The notes beneath the pieces are model-generated. The model was not told the origin of the DNA. It worked only from the letters and a program-made list of their open reading frames with translations, and searched no databases. From Sphingomonas pokkalii (GTDB taxonomy: Bacteria > Pseudomonadota > Alphaproteobacteria > Sphingomonadales > Sphingomonadaceae): 64,000 nt of DNA. Positions 9,515 through 20,774 of the stretch are shown here, in pieces. Within the stretch, counting starts at the first letter, position 1. Each line of letters begins with the position of its first letter. Location of the stretch: positions 4,052,009 through 4,116,008 of the forward strand of contig NZ_QENQ01000001.1 in the NCBI RefSeq assembly GCF_003096275.1, written 5' to 3'. A program made the position numbers and the translations under genes.

Positions 9515-9913
9515 ATGGAGAGCATGCACCAGCTTGACATGGCGTTGCTGCAGGCAATCGGCGCGATCGAGAACCTTCTGGCGCTTCCGTCCTGCGAATT
9601 GGCGGCGCTGTCGTGGGCCCGGTACCAAACCGCAAAGGCCGTGGCGGCGCGTCGGCGGGCGATCGACCATATGGTCAACGCGGCGATGCGCGACGGCGGC
9701 GATCAGGCGGAAGCGGCCCGTGCGCTGCGAAGCGGCAATCTCGACATGCGGATGGTCTATACCGATCACGTCACCGCTTGGCCGACGGCGCGGGCGATCG
9801 CAAACTGGCCCGATTATGTGGCGGCATCGAAGCGGCTGGCAGAGATGATCCGCAACCAGGTGCAGCGAGAGCGGGAAATGCTGTATCCCGGCCTGCCGCC
9901 GCTCTATGCCTGA
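9515..9913 (+). CDS. Small helical protein, possibly hemerythrin-like
   Basis: A 132-residue soluble protein with no signal peptide. It is nearly all helical, with a conserved-looking C-terminal part containing TDHVTAWPT, NWPDYVAASKRL and EREMLYPGL. The spacing of His, Trp and a final Glu-x-x-x-Tyr-Pro recalls four-helix hemerythrin-like proteins, but the full set of iron-ligand histidines is not evident, so I do not assign it. An in-frame ATG three codons later is an alternative start; neither has a strong Shine-Dalgarno. It lies between the CitE-like gene and guaB on the same strand. Confidence 0.65.
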   Translation: MESMHQLDMALLQAIGAIENLLALPSCELAALSWARYQTAKAVAARRRAIDHMVNAAMRDGGDQAEAARALRSGNLDMRMVYTDHVTAWPTARAIANWPDYVAASKRLAEMIRNQVQREREMLYPGLPPLYA

Positions 9914-9926
9914 ACCTGCCCACTAG

Positions 9927-11447
<1,521 letters not shown>

Positions 11448-11460
11448 TCGGCATGGGGCG

Positions 11461-11478
11461 GGCCCGCCTCAGCGGGCC
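11461..11478. terminator. GC hairpin at convergent guaB / diguanylate cyclase 3' ends
   Basis: A 7-bp perfect stem GGCCCGC (11461-11467) and GCGGGCC (11472-11478) with a 4-nt loop. It lies 14 bp after the guaB stop and overlaps the last codons of the opposing gene. There is no T tract on either side, so it is only a candidate terminator or end-protecting structure. Confidence 0.4.
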
Positions 11479-13202
11479 TCAGCCTCCTCGATCTCCTTGC
11501 CTGGTGCAACCTGCGAGGCGGCGTGATCGGCATGGATCACCCGATTGCGCCCGCTATCCTTCGCGACATACAGCGCACGGTCGGCTGCCCGATATAGCTG
11601 CTGGTAATCGGCAGTTTCGCGCAGCTCCGCCACGCCGATGCTGACCGTGACGGGGCGATCGCCGATGGTCGATCGGTGATCGCAGGCGCCGAGCTCCTGG
11701 CGGACATGGTCTGCGAACTGCAGCAGCGACGGGCCTTCGAACTGGCCGATCATCATCGCGAATTCTTCGCCGCCCAGTCGCGCGGTGGCGCACATCGGGC
11801 CCTGCCAACGGGCCAGGCGATCGGCCAGCGTGCACAATACCGTATCGCCGGCTTCATGGCCGTGAACATCGTTGATCGCCTTGAACCGATCGATATCGAT
11901 CAGCAGCAGCGCCATCGGGGTATGGCTGCGATGCGCCGCCAGCATCATCGGGGTCACGGTGGTGACGAAGCCGCGGCGGTTGTGGATTCCGGTCAATGGA
12001 TCGCGGACGGCAAGCTCGCTCGCCCGCGCTTCCGCCGCACGTGCCAGATCGCGCTCGGCGCGGAAACGCGCGAGCCGGCGGCTCGCCGCGATCGATAGCC
12101 AGATCGTCTGCCAGGCGGCGGCGAACAGCACCAGGATCTGGGCGCCGCCGCCCCAAAGCCCGCTGCCGATGTCGACGAGTTCGGTCAGCGCCAACGCCGC
12201 CATCGGCACCGACCATGCGGCGACCAGGTCGCGGGCCTCCCGGCTGCCGCGTTTCACCGCCCAGGCAAGGCAGATCGCAACTGCCAGCAGGTCCGCCAGC
12301 ACCAGCACGCCCAGCACGGCGCCCAGCGTCTCGATCGATGCGGTGCGAACGATGCTGGCGGGGATGCCCAGGATCCCCACCGACAGGCCCAGCGCAAGCG
12401 TGGCTCCGCGAAGCCATCTGGGCAGCAGCACGCGCTCGACGGAGGTGGCGGCGCTGAAGGTTGCGAGCATTATCGCGGTGGTGGAAAGCAGCGTGGACGC
12501 CTGGGCGGAGAAGCTTCCGGCCAGTCCCGGCACCACCATCAGCACGAATTGGGACCACAATGTTCCCCACAGGAAGACGATGGCCGCCCAGGCCCCCTGC
12601 CAGGCGAGATATTGCCGCCTGACGGCGATCGCCAGCGACAGGTTATACAGGGCGCCGATCGCCAGGAGGGTAAGGGCCGCGCCGATCAGCGCGGCGAGCA
12701 ATCCCGATTGTAATTCTGCCGTTCCCGCAGGGAGCAGGCGCAAGCGAAGGAGGTTGTGGCTGGCCAACCGATCGAAGCGGACGAAGATCGCCGTCACAAC
12801 CGCATCGCGATTGCGTGGCGCAAAGGCGACCTGCGCGCCCGGCCGCCAATAGTCCCCGTAATTGCCGTTGCGGACCTGCTGCCATTCGGTACGCCCGTCG
12901 GCATAGCGCATCCCCACGGCGAGTCTGTCGAAGCGGCTGTAATGGACGAGCAGCGTCGGCGTACCGCGCGAATGCAGGTATCGATCGGGTTCGATCCGCA
13001 ACCAGAGGCTGCCCTGCTGGTACTGCCGGGGCGCGCTGTCGCATGCAAAACGCAGCCCCGGACCCTGTGCGTCCGTGGTGGCGAGAGGCGTAACCGCATG
13101 GCACAGGCCTCTTTCTACCGGCACACCAACGGCGTGCGCGGGTTTCGGCATCCATCCGACAATCGTTATGAACAGGGCGAGGACCGCCCCCCATCGGTGC
13201 AC
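11469..13202 (-). CDS. Membrane-bound diguanylate cyclase (GGDEF domain)
   Basis: A 577-residue protein made of an N-terminal signal/membrane segment, a periplasmic beta-rich domain to about residue 165, seven or eight membrane helices (about 170-365), a short coiled linker and a C-terminal GGDEF domain. The active-site motif is GGEEF at residues 477-481, with DPLTGIHNRRGF and DIDRFKAINDVHGH upstream and YRAADRALYVAKDSGRN downstream, so synthesis of cyclic di-GMP from two GTP is expected. No RxxD inhibitory site is seen directly before the motif. The layout resembles 7TMR-DISM sensors. The start is the GTG at 13202 behind GAGGAA; a TTG one codon earlier is also possible. Confidence 0.92.
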   Translation of the reverse strand: MHRWGAVLALFITIVGWMPKPAHAVGVPVERGLCHAVTPLATTDAQGPGLRFACDSAPRQYQQGSLWLRIEPDRYLHSRGTPTLLVHYSRFDRLAVGMRYADGRTEWQQVRNGNYGDYWRPGAQVAFAPRNRDAVVTAIFVRFDRLASHNLLRLRLLPAGTAELQSGLLAALIGAALTLLAIGALYNLSLAIAVRRQYLAWQGAWAAIVFLWGTLWSQFVLMVVPGLAGSFSAQASTLLSTTAIMLATFSAATSVERVLLPRWLRGATLALGLSVGILGIPASIVRTASIETLGAVLGVLVLADLLAVAICLAWAVKRGSREARDLVAAWSVPMAALALTELVDIGSGLWGGGAQILVLFAAAWQTIWLSIAASRRLARFRAERDLARAAEARASELAVRDPLTGIHNRRGFVTTVTPMMLAAHRSHTPMALLLIDIDRFKAINDVHGHEAGDTVLCTLADRLARWQGPMCATARLGGEEFAMMIGQFEGPSLLQFADHVRQELGACDHRSTIGDRPVTVSIGVAELRETADYQQLYRAADRALYVAKDSGRNRVIHADHAASQVAPGKEIEEAEAR

Positions 13203-13347
13203 CAACGCTTCCTCGTCGACCCCTCACGCGCAAGGCATGGCTTATACTAAGGGTTTACAAGAGATTGTTAGTTGAGGCCATCCATCCATTCATCATTATG
13301 CGTGCGAGCCGCTTCCCATGCCGCCGCCAATCGCCTAGCCCCGGCCC

Positions 13348-14535
13348 ATGACCCCTGCCGCACGCCTTCAGTTGGCGATCGAACTCCTGGACGAGGTGTT
13401 GACGGCCGCTCGCACGCGCGGGCCGGCCGCCGATGTGTTGCTGGCGCGGGCCTTCGCCGCGCGCCGTTTCGCCGGATCGAAGGACCGCCGGGCGATCCGC
13501 GGGCTCGTCTATGACGCGATCCGGCTGTGCGGCGAATTGCCGGAGTCGGGCCGGGCGGCGATGATCGCGCTGGCAGCCGCAAGGCCCGACCTTGCGGCGC
13601 TGTTCGACGGTTCGCAATATGGCCCGCCGCCGATCGGCGAGGCGGAGCGTCCGGCACCCATCGGCGTAGCGCCCGCCTGGCTGGTGCAGGCGCTTGAAGC
13701 ATCGGGGCTGGACAGCACCGAATGCAAGGCGCTGCTGGATCGCGCGCCGCTCGATATCCGCGTCAACCTGCTCAAGACGACGGTGGAAGCGGTCGCCGCG
13801 GAAATTCAGGGTGCGACGCCGCTCGCATTCGTGCCCGCCGGCCTTAGGCTCGATACCGATGCACCGGTAGAGGGTACTCCCGCCTATGCCGATGGGCGCT
13901 TCGAGGTGCAGGATGGCGGCAGCCAGCTCGTCAGCCATCTCGCCGGCGCGAAGCGGGGGATGGCCGTGATCGATCTGTGTGCCGGCGGGGGCGGCAAGAC
14001 TCTTGCGCTGGCCGCATCGATGCATGGACAGGGCAGTGTCCTCGCGTGCGACATCGATCGACCAAGGCTGTCGCGCCTGGCGCCGAGAGCCGCCCGGGCC
14101 GGCGTAACCATCGCCACCACCAAGCTGCTCAATCCGGGACAGGAGCAGGCAATGCTCGAGGATTGGCGGGCGCGTGCCGATCTCGTCGTGATCGATGCGC
14201 CCTGTTCGGGCACCGGCACCTGGCGGCGCAACCCCGAGGCACGCTGGCGGCTCACCCCGCAGTTGCTCGATCACTATGTGGCGACCCAGGCGCGCCTGAT
14301 GGAGGTCGGGGCGGGGCTGGTGCGGCCGGGCGGGGCGCTCGTCTACATCACCTGTTCGCTGCTCGATGCGGAGGGTGCCGGGCAGGTCGATCGCTTCCTC
14401 GCCGCGCATGGCGAATGGAACGCGCTTCCCGTTGCAGCCGCGATCGGCACACCGCGCGGCAAGGGCCTCCGGCTCACCCCGCACCGGGACTCGACCGATG
14501 GCTTTTTTGTCGCGAAGATGGTGCGGCAATGCTAG
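13348..14535 (+). CDS. rsmB: RsmB/NOL1-NOP2-Sun family RNA (cytosine-5) methyltransferase
   Basis: A 395-residue SAM-dependent methyltransferase. It has an N-terminal helical domain (about 1-80), then the Rossmann methyltransferase fold with the SAM motif DLCAGGGGKTLALA, motif IV DAPCSGTGTWRRNP and motif VI YITCSLLDAEG, which supply the two cysteines used by m5C methyltransferases. The C-terminal STDGFFVAKM is typical. Most likely it modifies 16S rRNA C967 as RsmB does, although a shortened N-terminal NusB-like domain leaves the exact target uncertain. It is followed closely by the TPR gene on the same strand. Confidence 0.88.
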   Translation: MTPAARLQLAIELLDEVLTAARTRGPAADVLLARAFAARRFAGSKDRRAIRGLVYDAIRLCGELPESGRAAMIALAAARPDLAALFDGSQYGPPPIGEAERPAPIGVAPAWLVQALEASGLDSTECKALLDRAPLDIRVNLLKTTVEAVAAEIQGATPLAFVPAGLRLDTDAPVEGTPAYADGRFEVQDGGSQLVSHLAGAKRGMAVIDLCAGGGGKTLALAASMHGQGSVLACDIDRPRLSRLAPRAARAGVTIATTKLLNPGQEQAMLEDWRARADLVVIDAPCSGTGTWRRNPEARWRLTPQLLDHYVATQARLMEVGAGLVRPGGALVYITCSLLDAEGAGQVDRFLAAHGEWNALPVAAAIGTPRGKGLRLTPHRDSTDGFFVAKMVRQC

Positions 14536-14564
14536 CCACGATTTCCAGTCTATCGGAGATTTCG

Positions 14565-15086
14565 ATGCGGATCACCGCACTCTCGGCGGCGGCAGCGCTG
14601 CTCGTTCTAAGCGTTTCCACCAGCCTCAGCGCGCAGCGCCCGGATAGCCAGATCGATCCGCGTTCGGTGGAACTCGTCCGTCAGGCGCGCGCCGCGCAGG
14701 GTGCCGGGAATCTCGGGGGCGCGAACGACCTGCTCGAAACCGCGCTAGCCGTCGATCCGCGTAACCGCGAGGCCTTTGTGCTGCTCGCCGATATCGCCCG
14801 CGCGCAAAGCCTGCCGGGCAAGGCGATCCGATTCTATGGTGAGGCGCTGAAGCTCGATCCGAACGATCTGGTTGCGCTGCGCGGGCAGGGCGAGGCGATG
14901 GTTTCGAAGGGCGCGATCGAGCGCGCCAAGGAAAACCTCACCAAGATCAATACGATCTGCAAGACCGCCTGTGCCGATGCGGCGACGCTCGCTGCCAGCA
15001 TCGCCAAGGGGCCGCCGCCCACGCCGGTGGCGGCGAACGAGGCCGCGACGAAGGGAGAGGCGAAGAAGGAAGACGCCAAGCCCTGA
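14565..15086 (+). CDS. Exported tetratricopeptide-repeat protein
   Basis: A 173-residue protein beginning at an ATG with GGAG 7 nt upstream; an alternative ATG at 14529 overlaps the rsmB stop and would add 12 residues. An N-terminal signal peptide (ITALSAAAALLVLSVSTSLS) is followed by about two TPR units (residues 30-105, with ALAVDPRNREAFVLLADIA and ALKLDPNDLVALRGQG) and a Lys/Glu/Ala-rich tail. Two cysteines lie close together (ICKTACADA) and could form a periplasmic disulfide. Probably a periplasmic scaffold or co-chaperone; function unknown. It ends 6 bp from the convergent rsmA gene. Confidence 0.85.
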   Translation: MRITALSAAAALLVLSVSTSLSAQRPDSQIDPRSVELVRQARAAQGAGNLGGANDLLETALAVDPRNREAFVLLADIARAQSLPGKAIRFYGEALKLDPNDLVALRGQGEAMVSKGAIERAKENLTKINTICKTACADAATLAASIAKGPPPTPVAANEAATKGEAKKEDAKP

Positions 15087-15092
15087 TCCGGT

Positions 15093-15917
15093 TCAGAGCG
15101 CGCGGCCGAGTTCGCGGGCGATCGCGACATATTCGGCGACGGTAACGGTCTCCGCCCGACGGCTGGCGTCAATGCCCAGCGCTTCCAGCGCGGCAAGTGC
15201 GCCGGCCACGGGCTTCAGGCTTTGCCGGAGCATCTTGCGGCGTTGGCCGAACGCGGCGGCGGTAACGGCTTCGAGGGTGGCGAGGCGTACCCCTTCCGGT
15301 GGTTCGGCGGGCACGATATGCACCACGGCGGACATCACCTTGGGCGGTGGCGTGAAGGCCGATCGATGGACGTGCATCGCGATCCGCGGGGTCGAGCGCC
15401 ACTGCGCCAGCACCGCCAGCCGGCCATAATGCTCGCTGGCGGCGGGGGCGACGATCCGCTCCGCGACCTCCTTCTGGAACATCAGCGTCAGGCTTGCCCA
15501 CCAGGGTTGCCATTCGGCCGAAAGCCAGCCGATCAATAGTGCGGTGCCGACATTATAGGGCAGGTTGGCGACGACATGCGGCTTGCCAGCGAACAAGCTC
15601 GGCGCATCCACCTGCAGCGCGTCTCCCTCGATCACGCGCAGGCGATCGGGAAATGCGCCGCCCAGTTCCTCCAGCGCGGGGATGCAGCGGCGATCGCGTT
15701 CCACGGCAGTGACGCGCGCGCCGGCCTGCAGCAGCGCGCGGGTCAGGCCGCCCGGGCCGGGGCCTACTTCGAACACCTCGGCATCCTGCAACGCGCCGGG
15801 CACCTTGGCGATGCGGCCGAGCAACTGACCGTCGAACAGGAAATTCTGGCCCAGCGCCTTGCTCGCGCTGAGTCCATATCTCGCAATGACGTCTCGGAGC
15901 GGGGGAAGAGGAGTCAC
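15093..15917 (-). CDS. rsmA: 16S rRNA dimethyladenosine transferase (RsmA/KsgA)
   Basis: A 274-residue SAM enzyme that dimethylates A1518 and A1519 at the 3' end of 16S rRNA in late 30S assembly. Motifs: [13 protein letters not shown] motif [10 protein letters not shown], acidic VERD, and the catalytic [11 protein letters not shown]. It is the last gene of lptD-surA-pdxA-rsmA, an order conserved widely in proteobacteria, and its start overlaps the pdxA stop by 4 bp. Confidence 0.97.
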   Translation of the reverse strand: MTPLPPLRDVIARYGLSASKALGQNFLFDGQLLGRIAKVPGALQDAEVFEVGPGPGGLTRALLQAGARVTAVERDRRCIPALEELGGAFPDRLRVIEGDALQVDAPSLFAGKPHVVANLPYNVGTALLIGWLSAEWQPWWASLTLMFQKEVAERIVAPAASEHYGRLAVLAQWRSTPRIAMHVHRSAFTPPPKVMSAVVHIVPAEPPEGVRLATLEAVTAAAFGQRRKMLRQSLKPVAGALAALEALGIDASRRAETVTVAEYVAIARELGRAL

Positions 15918-16927
15918 GCCGCAGCATCGCTCCGGCGTTGCGCCGCGCTGGCCGCCATGCGGATGGCGGCGATCATGGCACCGGGATTGGCTTCGTTCCG
16001 CCCGGCCAGCGTAAAGGCGGTGCCGTGATCGGGGGAGGTGCGGACGATCGGCAGGCCGAGCGTGATGTTCACGCCGTCGTCGAAATGCAGGGTCTTGATC
16101 GGGATCAGCGCCTGATCGTGAAAAGGGCAGAGCGCGGCATCATAAGTGGCGCGGGCGCGCGCATGGAACATGGTGTCGCCGGCGAACGGGCCCGTGGCAT
16201 CGATGCCTTCGGTGCGCAGCCTTTCGATGGCCGGCGCGATGATGTCTATTTCCTCGCGTCCCAGCGCGCCCTGCTCGCCGGCATGGGGGTTCAGGCCGGC
16301 AAAGGCCAGCCGCGGGCGCTCAATGCCGAAATTGCGTTGCAGGCCGCGAGCCGTGACGCGTGCCTTGGCAACGATCAGATCGGTGCTCAGCCGCTCCGAC
16401 ACTTCCGCCAGCGGGATATGAACGGTGATCGGCACCACCCGCAGACTGGGACCGGCCAACATCATCACCGCATTTTCGGCGGTGACGCCGCAGCGCTCGG
16501 CCACGAATTCGGTCTGCCCCGGATGGTTGAAGCCAATCGCATAGAGCTGGGATTTGGAGACCGGCCCGGTCACCAGCGCGCCCGCGGCGCCGGCGCTGGC
16601 CAGGCCCACCGCGACTTCCAGCGATTGTAGTGCGACATGGGCCGAGGCCATGTTCGGCTGGCCCGGCGTGATGGCGCCGGAATCGCGTACCTGCAGCACC
16701 GGCAGCGCTTCGTCGAAACGGTCGAACGCATGATGGGGCGAATCGATCGTCGCGATCGGGCCATCCCACACCGACTGGATCGATCCGGGATCGCCCACGG
16801 CGAAGAACGGCGGCAGCGAATGCAGCACGCGTGCGTTCCAGGCCTTGGCGACGATCTCCGGTCCGATTCCCGCCGGATCACCCAGGGCGACGGCGAGCGG
16901 TGCCAGACGGGGCCCGCCGAGCGCCAT
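15914..16927 (-). CDS. pdxA: 4-hydroxythreonine-4-phosphate dehydrogenase
   Basis: A 337-residue NAD-dependent enzyme of pyridoxal 5'-phosphate synthesis (DXP-dependent route). Characteristic motifs: [13 protein letters not shown] at the N-terminus, [13 protein letters not shown], the phosphate-binding HPGQTEF, and the metal-ligand histidines in [20 protein letters not shown] and [12 protein letters not shown]. It lies between surA and rsmA; one base separates the surA stop and the pdxA ATG, and pdxA overlaps rsmA. Confidence 0.97.
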   Translation of the reverse strand: MALGGPRLAPLAVALGDPAGIGPEIVAKAWNARVLHSLPPFFAVGDPGSIQSVWDGPIATIDSPHHAFDRFDEALPVLQVRDSGAITPGQPNMASAHVALQSLEVAVGLASAGAAGALVTGPVSKSQLYAIGFNHPGQTEFVAERCGVTAENAVMMLAGPSLRVVPITVHIPLAEVSERLSTDLIVAKARVTARGLQRNFGIERPRLAFAGLNPHAGEQGALGREEIDIIAPAIERLRTEGIDATGPFAGDTMFHARARATYDAALCPFHDQALIPIKTLHFDDGVNITLGLPIVRTSPDHGTAFTLAGRNEANPGAMIAAIRMAASAAQRRSDAAA

Positions 16928-16928
16928 G

Positions 16929-18260
16929 TCAGCGATATTCGATCAGGGCGTCGCGTCGCAGATCGCGCAACAGCCGTTCCGCCCGCAGGTTCACCCGCTG
17001 ATCTTCCAGCTGTTCCTGAACCTGTTCCACCGACGGGGTGTAGGCCGGGGGCGGATCGTCGCGTCCGCAGATCACGAAGGCGCGCACGCCGTCCTCCAGC
17101 GAACCGAAGGGCTGGGTCGCCTGACCGACCTGCATCGGCAGCACCAAATTCTGCAGCGCCGGCGGCAGATCCTTGATGGCGATGCCGTCGCGATCCACCA
17201 CTTCGGCGTTGATGCCGGCGGCAGTCTTGGTCACGTCGCCGCACCCGCGAATGGCCTGGACGGCCTTGCCGAACGCTTCCGCACGGGCGTTGCGCTGCGG
17301 CGTCGTCATGTCCTTCGAAAATGCGATCGAAAGCTGGCGGATGCTCAGCTTGGCGTCGCGCGGATCGGAAACGCCCACCTTGTGCTTGTCCGCCAGATAC
17401 ACGATCGAGAAACCGGCAGAAAGCGGGATCGGGCCGGCGACCTGGCCGGGCTCCATGCCCTGTACCGCCTGCGCCAGCCCGTCGGGCAGCATCGCCGGCT
17501 GGATCCAGCCGAGATCGCCCCCGCGCGCGCGCGTGGAGCTCTGCGAATAGGTGCGTGCCAGATAATCGAACGGCGTGCCCTGCCGCATCTGTTCGATCAT
17601 CTTCTGCATTCCGGCGGAGACTTCCTGCGCGCGATCGGGGGTCGCGTTCTGGTAGATCTCGTACACGTGATATTCCTCGGTGCCCTTCTGGGCGGTAAGG
17701 CGATCGATCATCGCCTTCACTTCCGCTTCACCGACATTCACGTTGACCTGCCTACGCAGCAGCCGGCTCCAGGCCAGCTCGGCTTCGATCTGCCGCTTGA
17801 TCGAGCGTTCCGACGATCCGATCTCGCGCAGCCAGGCGCGCATCTGGTCCGGCGTCCGCTGGAAGCGGGCGGAGACGCGGCTGAAGCTGGATTCGATCTC
17901 GCGGGGATCGACCTTGATGTCCTTGGCCTTGGCTTCCTGGATTTCCAGCGTCTCGTCGATCAGCTGGCGCAGCATGGCGAGTTTCAGCTGCTCGCGCTCC
18001 TCCGGCTTCAGCGTGAGCTTCTGCATCCCGGTGACGAGCGCGACGCGATGGTCCACTTCGGTCCCGGTCAGGACATAGTCGTTGACGATCGCGGTCGGCT
18101 TGCGAACGTTGGGATCGACCTTGCCGAAGATTTCCACATCAGCGGGGAAATCGAGCCCGGCATTGGCGCTTTTGGCGCCATCCTGTCCGGGCGCCGTCTG
18201 GGCGATCGCCATCGTCGCCAGCGCGGCGATTCCTGCGCCCGCCAGCCATTTGGCACTCAT
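16929..18260 (-). CDS. surA: Periplasmic chaperone / peptidyl-prolyl isomerase SurA
   Basis: A 443-residue periplasmic protein. The ATG at 18260 begins a signal peptide (SAKWLAGAGIAALATMAIAQ); the open frame upstream lacks a signal and is not used. An N-terminal SurA chaperone region (about 45-180, with KPTAIVNDYVLTGTEVDHR) is followed by a parvulin-type rotamase domain containing ARGGDLGWIQPAML and a C-terminal second segment (about 290-400). SurA escorts outer-membrane proteins, LptD among them, to the Bam complex, which fits its place directly after lptD. Confidence 0.93.
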   Translation of the reverse strand: MSAKWLAGAGIAALATMAIAQTAPGQDGAKSANAGLDFPADVEIFGKVDPNVRKPTAIVNDYVLTGTEVDHRVALVTGMQKLTLKPEEREQLKLAMLRQLIDETLEIQEAKAKDIKVDPREIESSFSRVSARFQRTPDQMRAWLREIGSSERSIKRQIEAELAWSRLLRRQVNVNVGEAEVKAMIDRLTAQKGTEEYHVYEIYQNATPDRAQEVSAGMQKMIEQMRQGTPFDYLARTYSQSSTRARGGDLGWIQPAMLPDGLAQAVQGMEPGQVAGPIPLSAGFSIVYLADKHKVGVSDPRDAKLSIRQLSIAFSKDMTTPQRNARAEAFGKAVQAIRGCGDVTKTAAGINAEVVDRDGIAIKDLPPALQNLVLPMQVGQATQPFGSLEDGVRAFVICGRDDPPPAYTPSVEQVQEQLEDQRVNLRAERLLRDLRRDALIEYR

Positions 18261-18384
18261 GCCCGCAATTCTGCCCACACCGATAGTCACTTCAGAACGG
18301 CCCTCATCCTTTTCGGAAACGCTGCGCTTAGTCGGCAATTGTGCCTGAACCAAGGCTTAGCGCCCGTCTCCGGTGTACACCCTA

Positions 18385-20655
18385 TTAGCGCCCCAGATTC
18401 TTGAAGGCGAGGGTGAGAAGATACGAATTGCCGGCGCGGGCGTCGCCGGTGGTGGCATAGTCGCGGCGCCACGTCGCGCCGACGCGCAGGCAGTCGTCTT
18501 CATAGGTGAAGCCGATCCTGTGCCGGATCGGCTGATAGCCGTCGGCCGACGATAGCGGGTCCTCGTTCTTGTCGGTCAGATCGATCAGCGTCGAACCCGA
18601 TACCGACCAGAAGCGTGCGAGCTGCACGCGCGCGCCCAGCCGGAGTTCTTCGCGGTCCTGCAGATCCTCCAGCTTCGCGCTGATGTTCCGGTTGAGCCGG
18701 AGATAACCGATCTGGACATAGGTCGCGCGCGAGCCGAGCGCCATGTCCAGTTCGTTTCGCCGCACCGCCAGCCCGTCCTTGTCGAGCCGGTAGCGGTGGG
18801 TGAAGCTGATGAAATCGTGGAAGCGGATCACGGTGCGGCCGACGATGTCGGACATGCGGTCCGTCAACCCGGTGCCGTCCGGCAGCAGGGTGGGGCGGGC
18901 CGTCAGGCGATAGCTTTGGCCGATATTGGCATCGATGCTGAAGCCCGGAAGGTTGAGCGCATAGTCCAGGCCATAGGTGAAGCGCGTCGAGTCCTCGAAA
19001 CGGTCATAGCCGGGGAAGCGGTTCAGCGCGAACAGGTTGGAATCCTCGAGGTCCACCGCGCGCGCATCTTCGTTCGGTATCGACATATTGGCGAGGTGCG
19101 GCGAGGCCACCATCTGGACGCGCGGCGTGATCCGTTGCGAGCCGCTCAGAAATGCCCCGACGAACGGCCATTTGATGTCCATCGCCGCCGCGGCGATGCC
19201 GCGGGTGTGGAAGCCGTTCTCGCCGCGATAGCCGACCACGCTGGTCGCCAGCGTGTTGCTGGTGTTGTAGATATCGCCGCGGGCATAGCCGGTGAACGTC
19301 ACCTCCTGCCCCCAATTGGTCAGGCGGCGCAGGCTCCACTGGGCGCTGGCGAAGGCGCGCTGGGTATCCTGGCCGGCGGTGCGCGTGAGCGCCAGCGTGT
19401 TCAACTGGAAGTCGAAATGTCCGCCTGTCAGGCTTTCGTCGATCCGGCGCCGGTAATCAATCTCGGGCAGCGCGATCGGCTGCAGACCTTGCGGGCCGGA
19501 GATCCGCAGGGTCTGCGCGGCCCATGCGTTGATGGCGAAATAGCTGTTGGCGTCGATCCGCTCGACCGAGATGTTGTTCCGCAGCCGGTCGTCGCGCGAA
19601 ATATCGTAGCGGCGCAGGAAGGTGCGGTCGCTGGCCATCCGTAGGGACGCCGAAACCGACCAGTTGGTATCGAGCTGGTAGCGGCCGAGCAGATCGAAAT
19701 AGCCGCGCACGTCGTTCCGCAGCGACGAGGGCGTCTGCGACACGGTAAGGTCGTCCGCGCGCCGGCTGTACGTGCCATAGGCGGAGACGCGGAACGAGCC
19801 CAGGCTGTTCAACTCGCGATAATCGACCTGGAGCATCGGCAGCGTGTCGGAAAACACGCGCGGCGTGACGGTGAGGTCGCGATTGGGTGCCAGGCTCAGG
19901 AAATAGGGAACGGCCAGCTGGAAGCCGTTCACGCGGCTGTAGCGCACGTCGGGCGTCAGGATGCCGGAATCGCTCTGGCCGCCGGCCGGATGCGAGAAGG
20001 CGGGCAGAGGCACGGTAAGGAAGCCGAATACCCCGATCCGCGCGCCGCGATAGCGCAGGCGGCGCCGGTTGGGATCATAGACGACCTGGTCCGCGGTGAT
20101 CTTCCACGACGGCTCCTTGGGGCAGCCGGCGGTGCTGGTGACGGCGCAGGGCGTGTAGGCCGCCTTTTCGACGGTGATGATGCCGCCGTCGTTGCGTTGG
20201 CCATGTTCCGCCGCGATCCGCCCCCCGGCTTCCAGCACGACGAGCATGTTGTCGACCACGCCGTCCTTCAGCGTGTCGGTCAGCTCGATCCGGTCGCCAT
20301 AGGCCGCGTCTCCCTGCGGATTGACGACCGCGATATTGCCTTCCGCCGTCACCTTGCCGGTGCGGCGGTCCCACGTCACCTTGTCGGCGCGCAGCCGGTT
20401 GCTCTCGCGATAGAGCCGGACGTCGCCGCTGGCGCTGACGACGTCGTTGTTCATGTCATAGTCGAGCGTGTCCGCGGTGAACTGCACCTGTTCGGGATCG
20501 TCGGGCAGTGCGGTAGGCGAAGGCGGGGGCGGCTCGACCGGGCGATCCTGCAGATTCGCGGCAGGCGCCTCGGGCGCGGGTGTCTGCTGCGCTTGTACCT
20601 GGTCCGAGAGGCACAGGCCGATAGCGGCCGAAACGAACAGGGCCTTGCGCGTCAC
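18385..20655 (-). CDS. lptD: LPS-assembly outer-membrane protein LptD
   Basis: A 756-residue outer-membrane protein starting at a GTG with GGGAAG upstream and a signal peptide ending in VQAQ. An N-terminal OstA/LptA-like jellyroll (about 60-200, with FTADTLDYDMNNDVVSASG) precedes the large LptD beta-barrel (about 260-756), which ends in a phenylalanine-rich terminal strand (LLTLAFKNLGR). A Cys pair at CAVTSTAGC and a Cys in YEDDCLRVG near the C-terminus are candidates for the disulfides of this family. LptD with LptE inserts lipopolysaccharide or, in sphingomonads, probably glycosphingolipid-related material at the cell surface (the latter is inference). First gene of the lptD-surA-pdxA-rsmA operon, divergent from holC. 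Confidence 0.94.
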   Translation of the reverse strand: MTRKALFVSAAIGLCLSDQVQAQQTPAPEAPAANLQDRPVEPPPPSPTALPDDPEQVQFTADTLDYDMNNDVVSASGDVRLYRESNRLRADKVTWDRRTGKVTAEGNIAVVNPQGDAAYGDRIELTDTLKDGVVDNMLVVLEAGGRIAAEHGQRNDGGIITVEKAAYTPCAVTSTAGCPKEPSWKITADQVVYDPNRRRLRYRGARIGVFGFLTVPLPAFSHPAGGQSDSGILTPDVRYSRVNGFQLAVPYFLSLAPNRDLTVTPRVFSDTLPMLQVDYRELNSLGSFRVSAYGTYSRRADDLTVSQTPSSLRNDVRGYFDLLGRYQLDTNWSVSASLRMASDRTFLRRYDISRDDRLRNNISVERIDANSYFAINAWAAQTLRISGPQGLQPIALPEIDYRRRIDESLTGGHFDFQLNTLALTRTAGQDTQRAFASAQWSLRRLTNWGQEVTFTGYARGDIYNTSNTLATSVVGYRGENGFHTRGIAAAAMDIKWPFVGAFLSGSQRITPRVQMVASPHLANMSIPNEDARAVDLEDSNLFALNRFPGYDRFEDSTRFTYGLDYALNLPGFSIDANIGQSYRLTARPTLLPDGTGLTDRMSDIVGRTVIRFHDFISFTHRYRLDKDGLAVRRNELDMALGSRATYVQIGYLRLNRNISAKLEDLQDREELRLGARVQLARFWSVSGSTLIDLTDKNEDPLSSADGYQPIRHRIGFTYEDDCLRVGATWRRDYATTGDARAGNSYLLTLAFKNLGR

Positions 20656-20774
20656 GATACTTCCCACCTTTGCGTCAACTCCCCGCACGCCAAAGGCCGC
20701 CCTATCGCAGCGTTTGTGCCATCGCAACGGCGGCATGCGTTGGCCCGAACGCCTATCGCGGCTATCGGGAGCCA

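Noticed and set aside
9515-9913. Assignment of the 132-residue protein as a hemerythrin
   Set aside because: Only part of the His/Glu pattern is present; without a profile search the call would be guesswork.
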